From an uncultured Oribacterium sp. (GTDB taxonomy: Bacteria; Bacillota; Clostridia; Lachnospirales; Lachnospiraceae), in contig CALAOB010000040.1 in assembly GCA_937927445.1 (NCBI GenBank), forward strand, positions 1 to 14,545: DNA of 14,545 nt, in the 5' to 3' direction. The translations under genes and the position numbers were made by a program. Below the pieces are notes generated by a model. The model was given only the letters and a program-made list of their open reading frames with translations, was not told the DNA's origin and made no database searches. This document shows, piece after piece, positions 1-7,273 of the stretch (within the stretch, counting starts at the first letter, position 1; every line of letters begins with the position of its first letter).

Positions 1-1772
1 GAGAGGAGCAGGTCGTCACGGCGGGTGCCGGATTTCACGATGTCGATGGCCGGGAAGATGCGGCGCTCCTGAAGCTCTCGATTCAGGACGAGCTCCATGT
101 TACCGGTACCCTTGAACTCCTCGTAGATGACATCATCCATGCGGGAGCCGGTTTCGACAAGCGCCGTGGACAGGATCGTCAGGGATCCGCCCTCACGCAT
201 ATTGCGGGCCGCACCGAAGAAGCGCTTCGGCATGTGCAGCGCCGCTGGGTCGAGACCGCCGGAAAGCGTACGTCCGGACGCCGGTACCACGAGGTTGTAC
301 GCCCGCGCGAGACGGGTGATGGAATCGAGCAGGATGGTGACATCCTCGCCCTGCTCCACGAGACGCTTCGCACGCTCGATGGTCATCTCGGCCACCCGCT
401 TGTGGTGTTCCGGAACCTCATCGAAGGTCGAGTAGATGACGGTGACGAGACCGCCCTCGACCTCTTCCTTCATATCGGTAACCTCCTCCGGTCGCTCATC
501 GATGAGGAGGATCAGCAGATGCATCTTCGGCTCGTTCTTCACGATGGCCTTCGCCACCTGCTTGAGCAAAGTCGTCTTACCAGCCTTCGGCGGCGATACG
601 ATCATACCACGCTGGCCCTTTCCGATCGGTGCCAGCAGATCGAGGATACGAAGCGAGGTCGAGCTTCTCTCCCCCGGTACCTCGAGGCGGATACGCTGGT
701 TCGGGAAGATCGGGGTCAGCGACTCGAAGCTCCGCCGACGGAACATCTCGGAAAGCGGCTTGCCGTTGACCGTCTCGATATAGGAAAGCGCCGCATAGCG
801 CTCGTTCGGATTCTTCGCCCGCGACAGACCATGGATGACATCGCCGGTCTTCAGGCGGTAACGCTTGATGATCGCCGGATTCACGTAGACATCGCTGTCC
901 CCCGGCATGAAGTTATCCGAGCGCGTAAAGCCGAAACCGTCCGGCATGACCTCGAGGATGCCGCCACACGGATTACCGCTCGGTGCCTTCTGGGTCTCGT
1001 TGTCGAGCTCGTCCGTCTTCTCGACGGCTTCCGTCCGCACGGTCTCGCCATCATGGGTTGTCAGCACGGCATCCGACGTTGCAGCATCGCTGTCACGCTC
1101 CATCCGCTCACTCTGCCCTGCGGTCGATGCACTGCTGCGACCGGCGTATGCCTTCGCGCGCCGTGCCCGGATGCGCTCCGCCTGCTCGGCCAGACTTCCC
1201 GGCTCCGCTGTTCTGCCGTTCGTGTCGTCGGCCAATGTCTCCGTCGCTGCCTGCGTGGCTTCCTTCGCCGCTGCTTCGGATACCGCTGCACGATCCTGTG
1301 CAGGCTCTGCCACAGCTGCCGCGGTCTTTCCGTCTGCAGCCTCCACGCTCCCGGAGGTCTTCGTTGCGGCAGCAGCTTCCGTCGTCTGCACCTCTGTGCT
1401 CTTCGGCTTTCGTCCGCGCGTCGTACGCTTCGGCGTACCTTCCACGGCTGCTTCCAGAATTTCCAGTCCTTCTTCCGCCTTCGCCTTCCGGGCACGGGTC
1501 GTGCGCTTCGGCTTCCTTTCTTCGGCCACCGGAGCGGTCTCTGCAACTTCCTCTGTCTTCGGCTTCCGCGCACGCGTCGTGCGCTTCGGCTTACTTTCTT
1601 CGGTCACCGGAGCCAGCTCTGCAACTTCCTCTGCCTTCACCTTGCGTGCTCGGGTAGTACGCTTCGGCTTACTCTCTTCTACTGCTGGAGCCGCCGCTGC
1701 ACCTTCTTCTGTCTTTGGCTTCCGTCCTCTCGGCTTACGCTCGACCGCGGACTTCTTCTCTTCTTCTGCCAT
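1..1772 (-). CDS. rho: Transcription termination factor Rho (3' end outside window)
   Basis: Hexameric RNA-dependent ATPase/translocase that ends transcription of untranslated RNA in the cytoplasm. About 590 codons are visible. Residues 1-260 are a low-complexity Lys/Arg/Ala/Glu extension. A cold-shock-type RNA-binding region follows (about 268-345, starting near ILEVMPDGFGFTRSDN). The RecA-like ATPase shows a P-loop PPKAGKTTLLK (K399), LLIDERPEEVTDM near 424, Walker B TILLDSITRLARAYN near 480, and RRIFPAIDIVKSGTRRDDLL just before the edge. The E. coli P-loop lysine is near residue 184, so the extension adds about 215 residues; roughly 55 C-terminal residues should lie outside. The start is the ATG at 1772-1770, preceded by GGAGG four bases upstream. 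The family call is certain from motifs; the role of the extension is unknown. Confidence 0.97.
   Translation of the reverse strand, partial: MAEEEKKSAVERKPRGRKPKTEEGAAAAPAVEESKPKRTTRARKVKAEEVAELAPVTEESKPKRTTRARKPKTEEVAETAPVAEERKPKRTTRARKAKAEEGLEILEAAVEGTPKRTTRGRKPKSTEVQTTEAAAATKTSGSVEAADGKTAAAVAEPAQDRAAVSEAAAKEATQAATETLADDTNGRTAEPGSLAEQAERIRARRAKAYAGRSSASTAGQSERMERDSDAATSDAVLTTHDGETVRTEAVEKTDELDNETQKAPSGNPCGGILEVMPDGFGFTRSDNFMPGDSDVYVNPAIIKRYRLKTGDVIHGLSRAKNPNERYAALSYIETVNGKPLSEMFRRRSFESLTPIFPNQRIRLEVPGERSSTSLRILDLLAPIGKGQRGMIVSPPKAGKTTLLKQVAKAIVKNEPKMHLLILLIDERPEEVTDMKEEVEGGLVTVIYSTFDEVPEHHKRVAEMTIERAKRLVEQGEDVTILLDSITRLARAYNLVVPASGRTLSGGLDPAALHMPKRFFGAARNMREGGSLTILSTALVETGSRMDDVIYEEFKGTGNMELVLNRELQERRIFPAIDIVKSGTRRDDLLL
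1401..1673 (-). repeat. Tandem repeats encoding basic AT-hook-like units in Rho
   Basis: Residues 34-124 of Rho contain three units of 26, 26 and 27 residues plus a partial fourth. Each begins with a basic block of the form (S/R)KPKRTTRARK followed by an acidic/Ala stretch such as AEEVAELAPV. At DNA level the first two are exact 78-bp periods (1673-1596 and 1595-1518), the third is 1517-1437 and the last basic block 1436-1401. An upstream block KPRGRKPK (residues 13-20) resembles an AT-hook core. Such repeats can expand or contract by slippage. Nucleic-acid binding is inferred from composition only. Confidence 0.85.
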
Positions 1773-1923
1773 ACTGCCTCCATATGGTTATTTTGTTTTT
1801 TTAAGGGAATGTATAAAACTCTATCGTAAATCTGGGATTCATGGATACGGGAAAGACCGCTCCCGAAATCATCGATTTGAAATCATGTTCGTTAAACGAA
1901 GAAATTAGGAAAATCGTAAAATA

Positions 1924-1952
1924 AGTATAACAACCGCGCCCTTGTAACGCAA
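1924..1952 (-). promoter_or_regulatory. Putative rho promoter
   Basis: On the minus strand, TTGCGT (plus 1947-1952) and TATACT (plus 1924-1929) are separated by exactly 17 bp. This fits a housekeeping sigma promoter and would give a rho leader of about 145 nt. The -35 matches the consensus in only three positions, so the call rests mainly on the -10 and the spacing. Confidence 0.5.
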
Positions 1953-1970
1953 GTTTCATTTTGTTATACT
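1942..1970 (+). promoter_or_regulatory. Putative promoter for the 2098 membrane-protein gene
   Basis: TTGTAA (1942-1947) and TATACT (1965-1970) lie 17 bp apart, a good housekeeping-sigma match. Transcription would begin near 1977, leaving a leader of about 120 nt before the ATG at 2098. Its -35 box touches the -35 of the opposing rho promoter, so the two promoters probably cannot be occupied independently. Confidence 0.6.
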
Positions 1971-2006
1971 AGCGGCACAGCGGGCATCCAATGCACGAAA
2001 GCACCG

Positions 2007-2071
2007 GACAGGTACGGATGGAGCACATCACCACCCATCGCTACGTGTATCACCACAGTGCAGCCCCTGTC
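2007..2071 (+). other. Possible folded 5' leader
   Basis: In the leader of the 2098 gene, GACAGG (2007-2012) can pair with CCTGTC (2066-2071), enclosing a weaker GATGG/CCATC pairing around 2017-2038. No known riboswitch consensus was recognised. It may be only chance pairing; the leader has no other content that I can see. Confidence 0.2.
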
Positions 2072-2097
2072 GTAAACCCAGTATAAAGAAGGTTATT

Positions 2098-2760
2098 ATG
2101 GCGAAAAACTATAGATCCACCCCGGGTCCGTCGCTTCGCTACGACGCCCGTGGACAGCTCATAAAAAATAAACCGAAATCGCGTGTTCTGCACTTCATCC
2201 TCTGCTATCTGCTTCCGTACCTGATCATCAACGGACTGATTCTCCTCTTCGTGATTCAGCAGCCGACGATCGAGACGACCGAGCCGGATACGAAGGATTA
2301 CCAGAGTGCCAGCATCGACATCAAGGTTGATTCCCTGGTGCCGCTGAAGTCACTGAGCGCGACGATGGATGGTGCAGAGCTTCCGCTCGAGAAGTCCGGC
2401 TCGATCTGGACCGCCGATGTCACGAAGAACGGAACCCTGACCCTGAACGCGAAGTCCATCAACGGCATGTCGAAGACGACCTATGTACAGATCAATCTCC
2501 TCGACGACGTCGGTCCGACCGTCGATGAAGAGTCCGTCAATCTCGGTGCCGGCTACCTCGAGTTCACCGTCTCCGACACTCAGTCCGGTGTGAACTGGGA
2601 TTCGATCTACGGTGTTGACTCGCTCGGCAACAATGTGAAGCCGACCGACATCAATAAGCAGACCGGTCGCGTCACCTTCTCCATGGCCGGCGACGCCATC
2701 ACCGTCTACATCCGCGACCTCGCCGACAACGAGAGCTCTGCAAACTTTTCCGTAAATTAA
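2098..2760 (+). CDS. Membrane-anchored protein with Ig-like extracellular domains, function unknown
   Basis: 220 residues. The N-terminus (1-30) is polar and basic (KNKPKSR just before the membrane segment). A single hydrophobic helix covers about residues 31-53 (LHFILCYLLPYLIINGLILLF), so the topology is N-inside with the remainder outside. Residues about 68-134 and 138-220 look like two small beta-sandwich (bacterial Ig-like) modules; the second has DDVGPTV, a DTQSGV turn and ITVYIRDLADN, typical of Ig-like repeats in surface proteins. No catalytic motif and no sorting signal is visible. The start is supported by AGAAGG five bases upstream. It is divergent from rho and followed directly by a terminator, so it is probably monocistronic. 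A cell-surface structural or sensing role is possible but not shown. Confidence 0.85.
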   Translation: MAKNYRSTPGPSLRYDARGQLIKNKPKSRVLHFILCYLLPYLIINGLILLFVIQQPTIETTEPDTKDYQSASIDIKVDSLVPLKSLSATMDGAELPLEKSGSIWTADVTKNGTLTLNAKSINGMSKTTYVQINLLDDVGPTVDEESVNLGAGYLEFTVSDTQSGVNWDSIYGVDSLGNNVKPTDINKQTGRVTFSMAGDAITVYIRDLADNESSANFSVN

Positions 2761-2775
2761 TATTTCATCGTATTT

Positions 2776-2806
2776 AAAAAGCTGGTCGATCCGACCAGCT
2801 TTTTTG
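2776..2806. terminator. Bidirectional intrinsic terminator
   Basis: Perfect 8-bp stem GCTGGTCG (2781-2788) / CGACCAGC (2792-2799) with a 3-nt loop. It is flanked by five A on the left and six T on the right, so both strands give a GC stem followed by a U tract. It sits 15 bp after the stop of the 2098 gene and about 100 bp after the malQ stop, so it can serve both convergent transcripts. Confidence 0.9.
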
Positions 2807-2818
2807 TTTGCATTCTTT

Positions 2819-2896
2819 CAGGCCCCGGATGGGTGGAATTTCAGAGTCTTCCGAGCTCGGAGTACTGTGCTTCTGCTGGCACCCCTCCGGGCCCTG
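2819..2896. repeat. Short palindromic repeat element, copy 1
   Basis: A 78-bp intergenic element between convergent genes. The ends form an imperfect 16-bp inverted repeat (2819-2834 with 2881-2896, 14 of 16 pairs). The middle holds the perfect palindrome CCGAGCTCGG (2851-2860) inside a 29-nt core (2843-2871) that is identical to 10332-10360. A TTCTGCTGGC-like tail (2871-2880) also matches copy 2 apart from a 3-nt insertion. No ORF of its own is credible. It is probably a member of a dispersed repeat family or a small structured RNA; no known family was recognised. Confidence 0.75.
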
Positions 2897-2904
2897 TATC
2901 GATG

Positions 2905-4671
2905 TCACTTCTCTGACTTCTGTGACTTCTCCGGCTTCTCTGGCTTCGCCGGCGCCTCCCGGAAACGATCATAGGTGCGCAGGATGCCGCAGATCACCTG
3001 CTTTTCATGCTCGGTGAACGCGTCCTCCGTCATGCGCCACTGCCAGTTCTGACCGGAGGTACCCGGCTGATTGATGCGCGCATCACCGCCGAGGCCGAGG
3101 TAATCCCCTGCCGGCACGATCACGGTATCCGCAATCGACGCCATCGCCCGCTTGATGAGGAGTTCCGGCATCGCATTCCAGTCATTGCCGGAACGGCTCA
3201 TGTACTGATACATATAGTCCCGCTGCCAGTCCGGGATGGTCTCGAACCAGTGACGGAGGGTGTCATTATCATGTGTACCCGTGTAGCAGACACAGTTCGG
3301 GGTGGTGAAGTTGTGCGGCAGATAAGCATTGCCCGCACCCGAATCCCAGGCGAACTGCAGCACCTTCATGCCCGGGAAGCCGGTCGCGGCCATCAGCTTC
3401 CGGACCTCATCGGTGATGACACCGAGGTCCTCCGCGATGATCGGCAGCTCCTTCGTACCGAAGTGCTGGTACATCGCACGGAACAGTCCCATGCCCGGGC
3501 CCTTCACCCACGCGCCGTTTTCCGCCGTATCATCGCCGAACGGCACCGCATAGTAGGCCTCGAAGCCACGGAAATGGTCGACACGGAGACAATCGTACAT
3601 CGAGAGACAGTACTCCATGCGCGCACACCACCAGGCATAGTTCGTCTTCTTATGCGCCGCCCAGTCATAGAGCGGATTGCCCCAGAGCTGACCGGTCGCG
3701 GAGAAGGCATCTGGCGGAACCCCCGCCACCTTCGATGGGTGACCGTCCTTCGTGTACTGGAAGAGCTCGCGATGCGCCCAGGCATCTGCCGAATCCGGTG
3801 CGCAGTAGATCGGGATATCCCCGAGGATCTCGATGCCCCTCGCCGCCGCGTAGGCGCGAAGTGCCGCCCACTGCTTGTTAAACTCATACTGCACGAAGGC
3901 GTAGAACGCCACCTCGTCCGCATACTCTGCACGGAACGCAGCCACCGCCTTCGGATCGCAGTCGCGCAGTTCCTCCGGCCAGACATCCCAGCTCGCGCCG
4001 GAAAGTGAATCCTTGATCGCCATAAAGACGCAGTACTCGACGGTCTCCGGGCGAAGCTCCGCGTAGAGCGCCTCGACATCGCCGCCCTGCTCCTTGAAAT
4101 GCCTGAACGCGAGCTTCAGCGCCTTGTTCTTGCTGCTGTAGAGCTTTCCGTAGTTGACGCGTTCAATGCTGTCGGCCGGTACGCCTGCCTCCTGCCGTAC
4201 CTTCGCCGGCTGCTTCAGCCAGCGGCGAAGGTCGCGGAACGCCACATCACGATCATGCGCAAACCAGATGGCCGGCGCGTTCTTCGCATCCGATACATCT
4301 GCGCCTTCTTCGTTTTCGTCTGCCGCCGGCTGCTTCTGTGCCCTCGCTGCGTCCTCGGCGCGCGCCAGCGCTGCATAGTCGACCGCATCGCCGAAATCAA
4401 ATTCCTCCGGATCCGCGAGTTCCTCTGCGCTCAGCAGCCCCTCCTCGACCAGCAGGTCGAGGTCCACGAAATACGGGTTCCCCGCGAAGGCGGAAAATGC
4501 CTGGTACGGTGAATCACCGAAGCCCGTCGGGCCCATCGGCAGAATCTGCCAGATCTTGTTTCCGGTCTCACATAATAAATCGATAAAACGATATGCTTCC
4601 TCGCCGAGTGTTCCGATGCCGTACTTTCCCGGCAGCGAGAACACCGGCATCAAAATGCCTGCTTTCTTCAT
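2905..4671 (-). CDS. malQ: 4-alpha-glucanotransferase (amylomaltase, GH77)
   Basis: Cytoplasmic enzyme that transfers alpha-1,4-glucan segments between maltodextrins, releasing glucose and making longer chains usable by phosphorylase. 588 residues. The N-terminal GH77 signature is plain (SLPGKYGIGTLGEEAYRFID; WQILPMGPTGFGDSPYQ). The catalytic residues are present: nucleophile D365 in RVDHFRG, acid/base E414 in AEDLG, and D468 in GTHDND. The family is usually about 500 residues. The excess is an insertion of about 75 residues (roughly 98-172, with an acidic Ala/Glu/Asp-rich part at 105-130) and a Pro/Lys/Glu tail (573-588). The start ATG (4671-4669) has GGGGGAAGG upstream, just after the glgB stop (14 bp gap). 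Last gene of the xth-glgX-glgB-malQ block. Confidence 0.96.
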   Translation of the reverse strand: MKKAGILMPVFSLPGKYGIGTLGEEAYRFIDLLCETGNKIWQILPMGPTGFGDSPYQAFSAFAGNPYFVDLDLLVEEGLLSAEELADPEEFDFGDAVDYAALARAEDAARAQKQPAADENEEGADVSDAKNAPAIWFAHDRDVAFRDLRRWLKQPAKVRQEAGVPADSIERVNYGKLYSSKNKALKLAFRHFKEQGGDVEALYAELRPETVEYCVFMAIKDSLSGASWDVWPEELRDCDPKAVAAFRAEYADEVAFYAFVQYEFNKQWAALRAYAAARGIEILGDIPIYCAPDSADAWAHRELFQYTKDGHPSKVAGVPPDAFSATGQLWGNPLYDWAAHKKTNYAWWCARMEYCLSMYDCLRVDHFRGFEAYYAVPFGDDTAENGAWVKGPGMGLFRAMYQHFGTKELPIIAEDLGVITDEVRKLMAATGFPGMKVLQFAWDSGAGNAYLPHNFTTPNCVCYTGTHDNDTLRHWFETIPDWQRDYMYQYMSRSGNDWNAMPELLIKRAMASIADTVIVPAGDYLGLGGDARINQPGTSGQNWQWRMTEDAFTEHEKQVICGILRTYDRFREAPAKPEKPEKSQKSEK

Positions 4672-4687
4672 ACTCAGCCTTCCCCCT

Positions 4688-7273
4688 TTATCCCTTGCGA
4701 CGCTTTGTCAGCTTCTGGTCAAGTGCAGCCTTCTGCACGCTCTTCCGCTGTGCGGAGGCCTTCGTGCCCGTCGACTTCGCTGCCGGCTTCTTCGGCTCTG
4801 CCTTCGCTGCCTCGACAGCCTGCGCTGCTGCAGCCTTCGCCTCGGTCATCTGCTTCGGCACGGTCGTCTTTTTCCGGGTCGTCTTCTTCTCACTGACGAC
4901 CTCAACCTTCTCTTCCGCTGTCGCCTTCTTCGCACTCGTCTTCTTCGCGGTGCTGCTCTTCGCAGCGGTCTTCTTCGCGGCTGCCTTCTTCGCTTCCGTC
5001 GCCTTCGGTGCCGGCTCCGCGCATGGGGTCAGCTGGTAAATGGTGGTCGACATCGCCGGGATCTCGAGATCGACGGCGTAGTTCCGCTCATCCCAGTCGG
5101 CCTTCACCGCCTTATGTGCGGTGCGCTTCACAGCACCGCTTCCGCCGTACTTCTTATCATCACTGGAGATGAGGGACTTCGCGGAGCACATGAACGGAAC
5201 ACCGACACGGAACTTCGGATGCGCGACGTTATCGAAGTTCGATACCACGAGGAGGGTCTCCTCCGGCTTGTCGGTCTTTCGAACAAACATCACCATGGAC
5301 TCCTCCTGATAGGAGCAGTTGATCCACTCGAAGCCGTCCGTGACGTAATCCTGCTGCCAGAGCGCCGGATGTGTCCGGTAGACGGCATTGAGATCCCGTA
5401 CGAAGTCCTGAATGCCCTCGTGTACCGGGTACTCGAGGAGATTCCACTCGAGCTCCTGGTTCTCGGACCACTCGTCATACTGTCCGAAGTCCTGACCCAT
5501 GAAGAGAAGCTTCTTGCCCGGATGCGTCCAGAAGTAGCCATAGGCCGCACGGAGGTTCTGTGCCTTCTCCTCGAAGGTCTCACCCGGCATCTTGCCGAGC
5601 ATCGAGCCCTTGCCATGTACGACCTCGTCATGTGAGAGCACGAGCATGAAGTCCTCGGAATAGTTATAAATCATGGAGAAAGTGAGCTGGTTGTAGCTGC
5701 CCTTCCGGAAGAACGGATCCGTGCCCATGTAGCTCAGGAAGTCGTTCATGAAGCCCATGTTCCACTTGAGGTCGAAGCCGAGGCCGTCCTGCTCGACATC
5801 CCCGGTGATGTTCGGCCATGCCGTGGACTCCTCTGCGATGAGCAGGGTGCCCGGGAAGCGCTTGTGGAACTGCGAGTTCAGATGCTTCAGGAACTCCACC
5901 GCATCGAGGTTCTCGTTGCCGCCGTAGATGTTCCGCGGTGCGTCCTCGCCCTGACGACCGTAGTCGAGGTAGAGCATAGAGGCCACGGCATCCATACGGA
6001 TACCATCGGCATGATAGCGGTCTGCCCAGAACATCGCACTGCCGATGAGGAAGTTCGACACCTCATTCTTACGGTAGTTGAAGGTCAGGGTGCCCCAGTG
6101 CGGGTGGCTTGCGAGACGCGGATCCGGATTCTCATAGAGGCCTGTACCATCAAACTGTGCGAGACCCCAGCTGTCCCGCGGGAAGTGCGCCGGTACCCAG
6201 TCGAGGATGACACCGATGCCGGCCTCATGCATGTAGTTCATGAAGTACATGAAGTCCTCCGGTGTGCCGTAGCGGCTCGTCGGTGCGTAGTAGCCGGTCA
6301 CCTGATAGCCCCAGCTGGCATCGAGCGGATGCTCCATCACCGGCATGAGCTCAACATGCGTATAGCCCTCCTGCTTCACATAGTCCGCGACCTTCACCGC
6401 GAGCTCCCGGTAGTTGTAGAACTCGGAGCCGAGCTGCGCGGTACCATCCTCATCGATGGCCTGCTGCTTCCGTGCGAAGGAGCCGAGGTGCAGCTCGTAA
6501 ACCGACATCGCCTCTTCCTTGATGCCCTCGACGCCACGCTCCGCCTTCTGCTGCTGCCATGCCGTATCCGTCCACGCAAACTGTCCGATGTCTTCCACGA
6601 TGGAAGCATTGCCCGGACGAAGCTCGAAACCGAAGGCATACGGATCGATCTTCAGGAACGGCTCCTGGTGGTGGCACTTGATCTCATACTTATAGAGGCT
6701 GCCCGGCGCGAGGTGCGGGATGAACAGCTCGAACACGCCGGAATCACCGAGGCGCTGCATCATGTGGCGGCGGCCATCCCAGAGGTTGAAGTCACCGACG
6801 ACGGAAACACGCTCTGCGTTCGGCGCCCATACGGAGAATGCGACACCATCGACACCGTTGATGCGGATCGGATGTGCGCCCATCTTCTCATAGATGTCAT
6901 ACCAGATGCCGCCCTGATACTTCTTGATATCGCGGTCGGTATAGGTCGACGGGAAGGCATACGGGTCCTCGCTGTCCTCCGTCGTGTCGTTATCGTAGGT
7001 GATGTGGTAGGTGTAGGCCGGAAGCTCCTCATTCCAGGCCTCCTCCATCGGCAGGAGCGTCGCGAAGAAGCCGGCCTCATCGACGAGCTCCATCGGATAG
7101 CGCTGCCCACCGAGCACGAGCTCGATGGCCTTCGCGGTCGGCACGAAGCTCTGCACCAGCAGTCCCTCCGGGATGACGTGCGCACCGAGGATCTTCTTCG
7201 GGTTCGCGGTTTCCGCGTAGGTGACGTCCTCCACCTCCGCCCAGTTCATGATCTCTTCTAATCTCTCATTCAT
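4688..7273 (-). CDS. glgB: 1,4-alpha-glucan branching enzyme (GH13_9) with lysine-rich C-terminal tail
   Basis: Cleaves an alpha-1,4-glucan chain and re-attaches it through an alpha-1,6 bond, creating glycogen branches. 861 residues: an N1-type beta module (about 20-110), a CBM48 module (about 140-225, with FSVWAPNAERVSVVGDFN), the GH13 barrel (about 255-640) and a C-terminal beta domain (about 650-750). The catalytic residues are intact: D428 (GIRMDAV), E481 (IAEES) and D549 (LSHDE). Residues 752-861 form a Lys/Ala/Thr-rich tail with runs such as KKAAAKKTAAK, resembling histone-H1-like tails and not expected for this family. The start overlaps the end of the upstream gene by 8 bp and has AAGGAG seven bases upstream (7281-7286), which suggests translational coupling. 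Confidence 0.97.
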   Translation of the reverse strand: MNERLEEIMNWAEVEDVTYAETANPKKILGAHVIPEGLLVQSFVPTAKAIELVLGGQRYPMELVDEAGFFATLLPMEEAWNEELPAYTYHITYDNDTTEDSEDPYAFPSTYTDRDIKKYQGGIWYDIYEKMGAHPIRINGVDGVAFSVWAPNAERVSVVGDFNLWDGRRHMMQRLGDSGVFELFIPHLAPGSLYKYEIKCHHQEPFLKIDPYAFGFELRPGNASIVEDIGQFAWTDTAWQQQKAERGVEGIKEEAMSVYELHLGSFARKQQAIDEDGTAQLGSEFYNYRELAVKVADYVKQEGYTHVELMPVMEHPLDASWGYQVTGYYAPTSRYGTPEDFMYFMNYMHEAGIGVILDWVPAHFPRDSWGLAQFDGTGLYENPDPRLASHPHWGTLTFNYRKNEVSNFLIGSAMFWADRYHADGIRMDAVASMLYLDYGRQGEDAPRNIYGGNENLDAVEFLKHLNSQFHKRFPGTLLIAEESTAWPNITGDVEQDGLGFDLKWNMGFMNDFLSYMGTDPFFRKGSYNQLTFSMIYNYSEDFMLVLSHDEVVHGKGSMLGKMPGETFEEKAQNLRAAYGYFWTHPGKKLLFMGQDFGQYDEWSENQELEWNLLEYPVHEGIQDFVRDLNAVYRTHPALWQQDYVTDGFEWINCSYQEESMVMFVRKTDKPEETLLVVSNFDNVAHPKFRVGVPFMCSAKSLISSDDKKYGGSGAVKRTAHKAVKADWDERNYAVDLEIPAMSTTIYQLTPCAEPAPKATEAKKAAAKKTAAKSSTAKKTSAKKATAEEKVEVVSEKKTTRKKTTVPKQMTEAKAAAAQAVEAAKAEPKKPAAKSTGTKASAQRKSVQKAALDQKLTKRRKG

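Noticed and set aside
234..1829. Large plus-strand ORFs opposite rho (531 and 333 residues)
   Set aside because: Shadows of rho and its repeats; the Cys/Leu/Arg-rich repetitive protein only mirrors the basic repeats on the other strand.
2819..2896. Copy-1 repeat read as a second intrinsic terminator for malQ
   Set aside because: The stem is imperfect and on the minus strand it is followed by an A-rich stretch, not a T tract; the terminator at 2776-2806 is far better.
2808..3017. 69-residue plus-strand ORF
   Set aside because: Begins inside the repeat element and runs into the complement of the malQ 3' end; no ribosome site and no recognisable motif.
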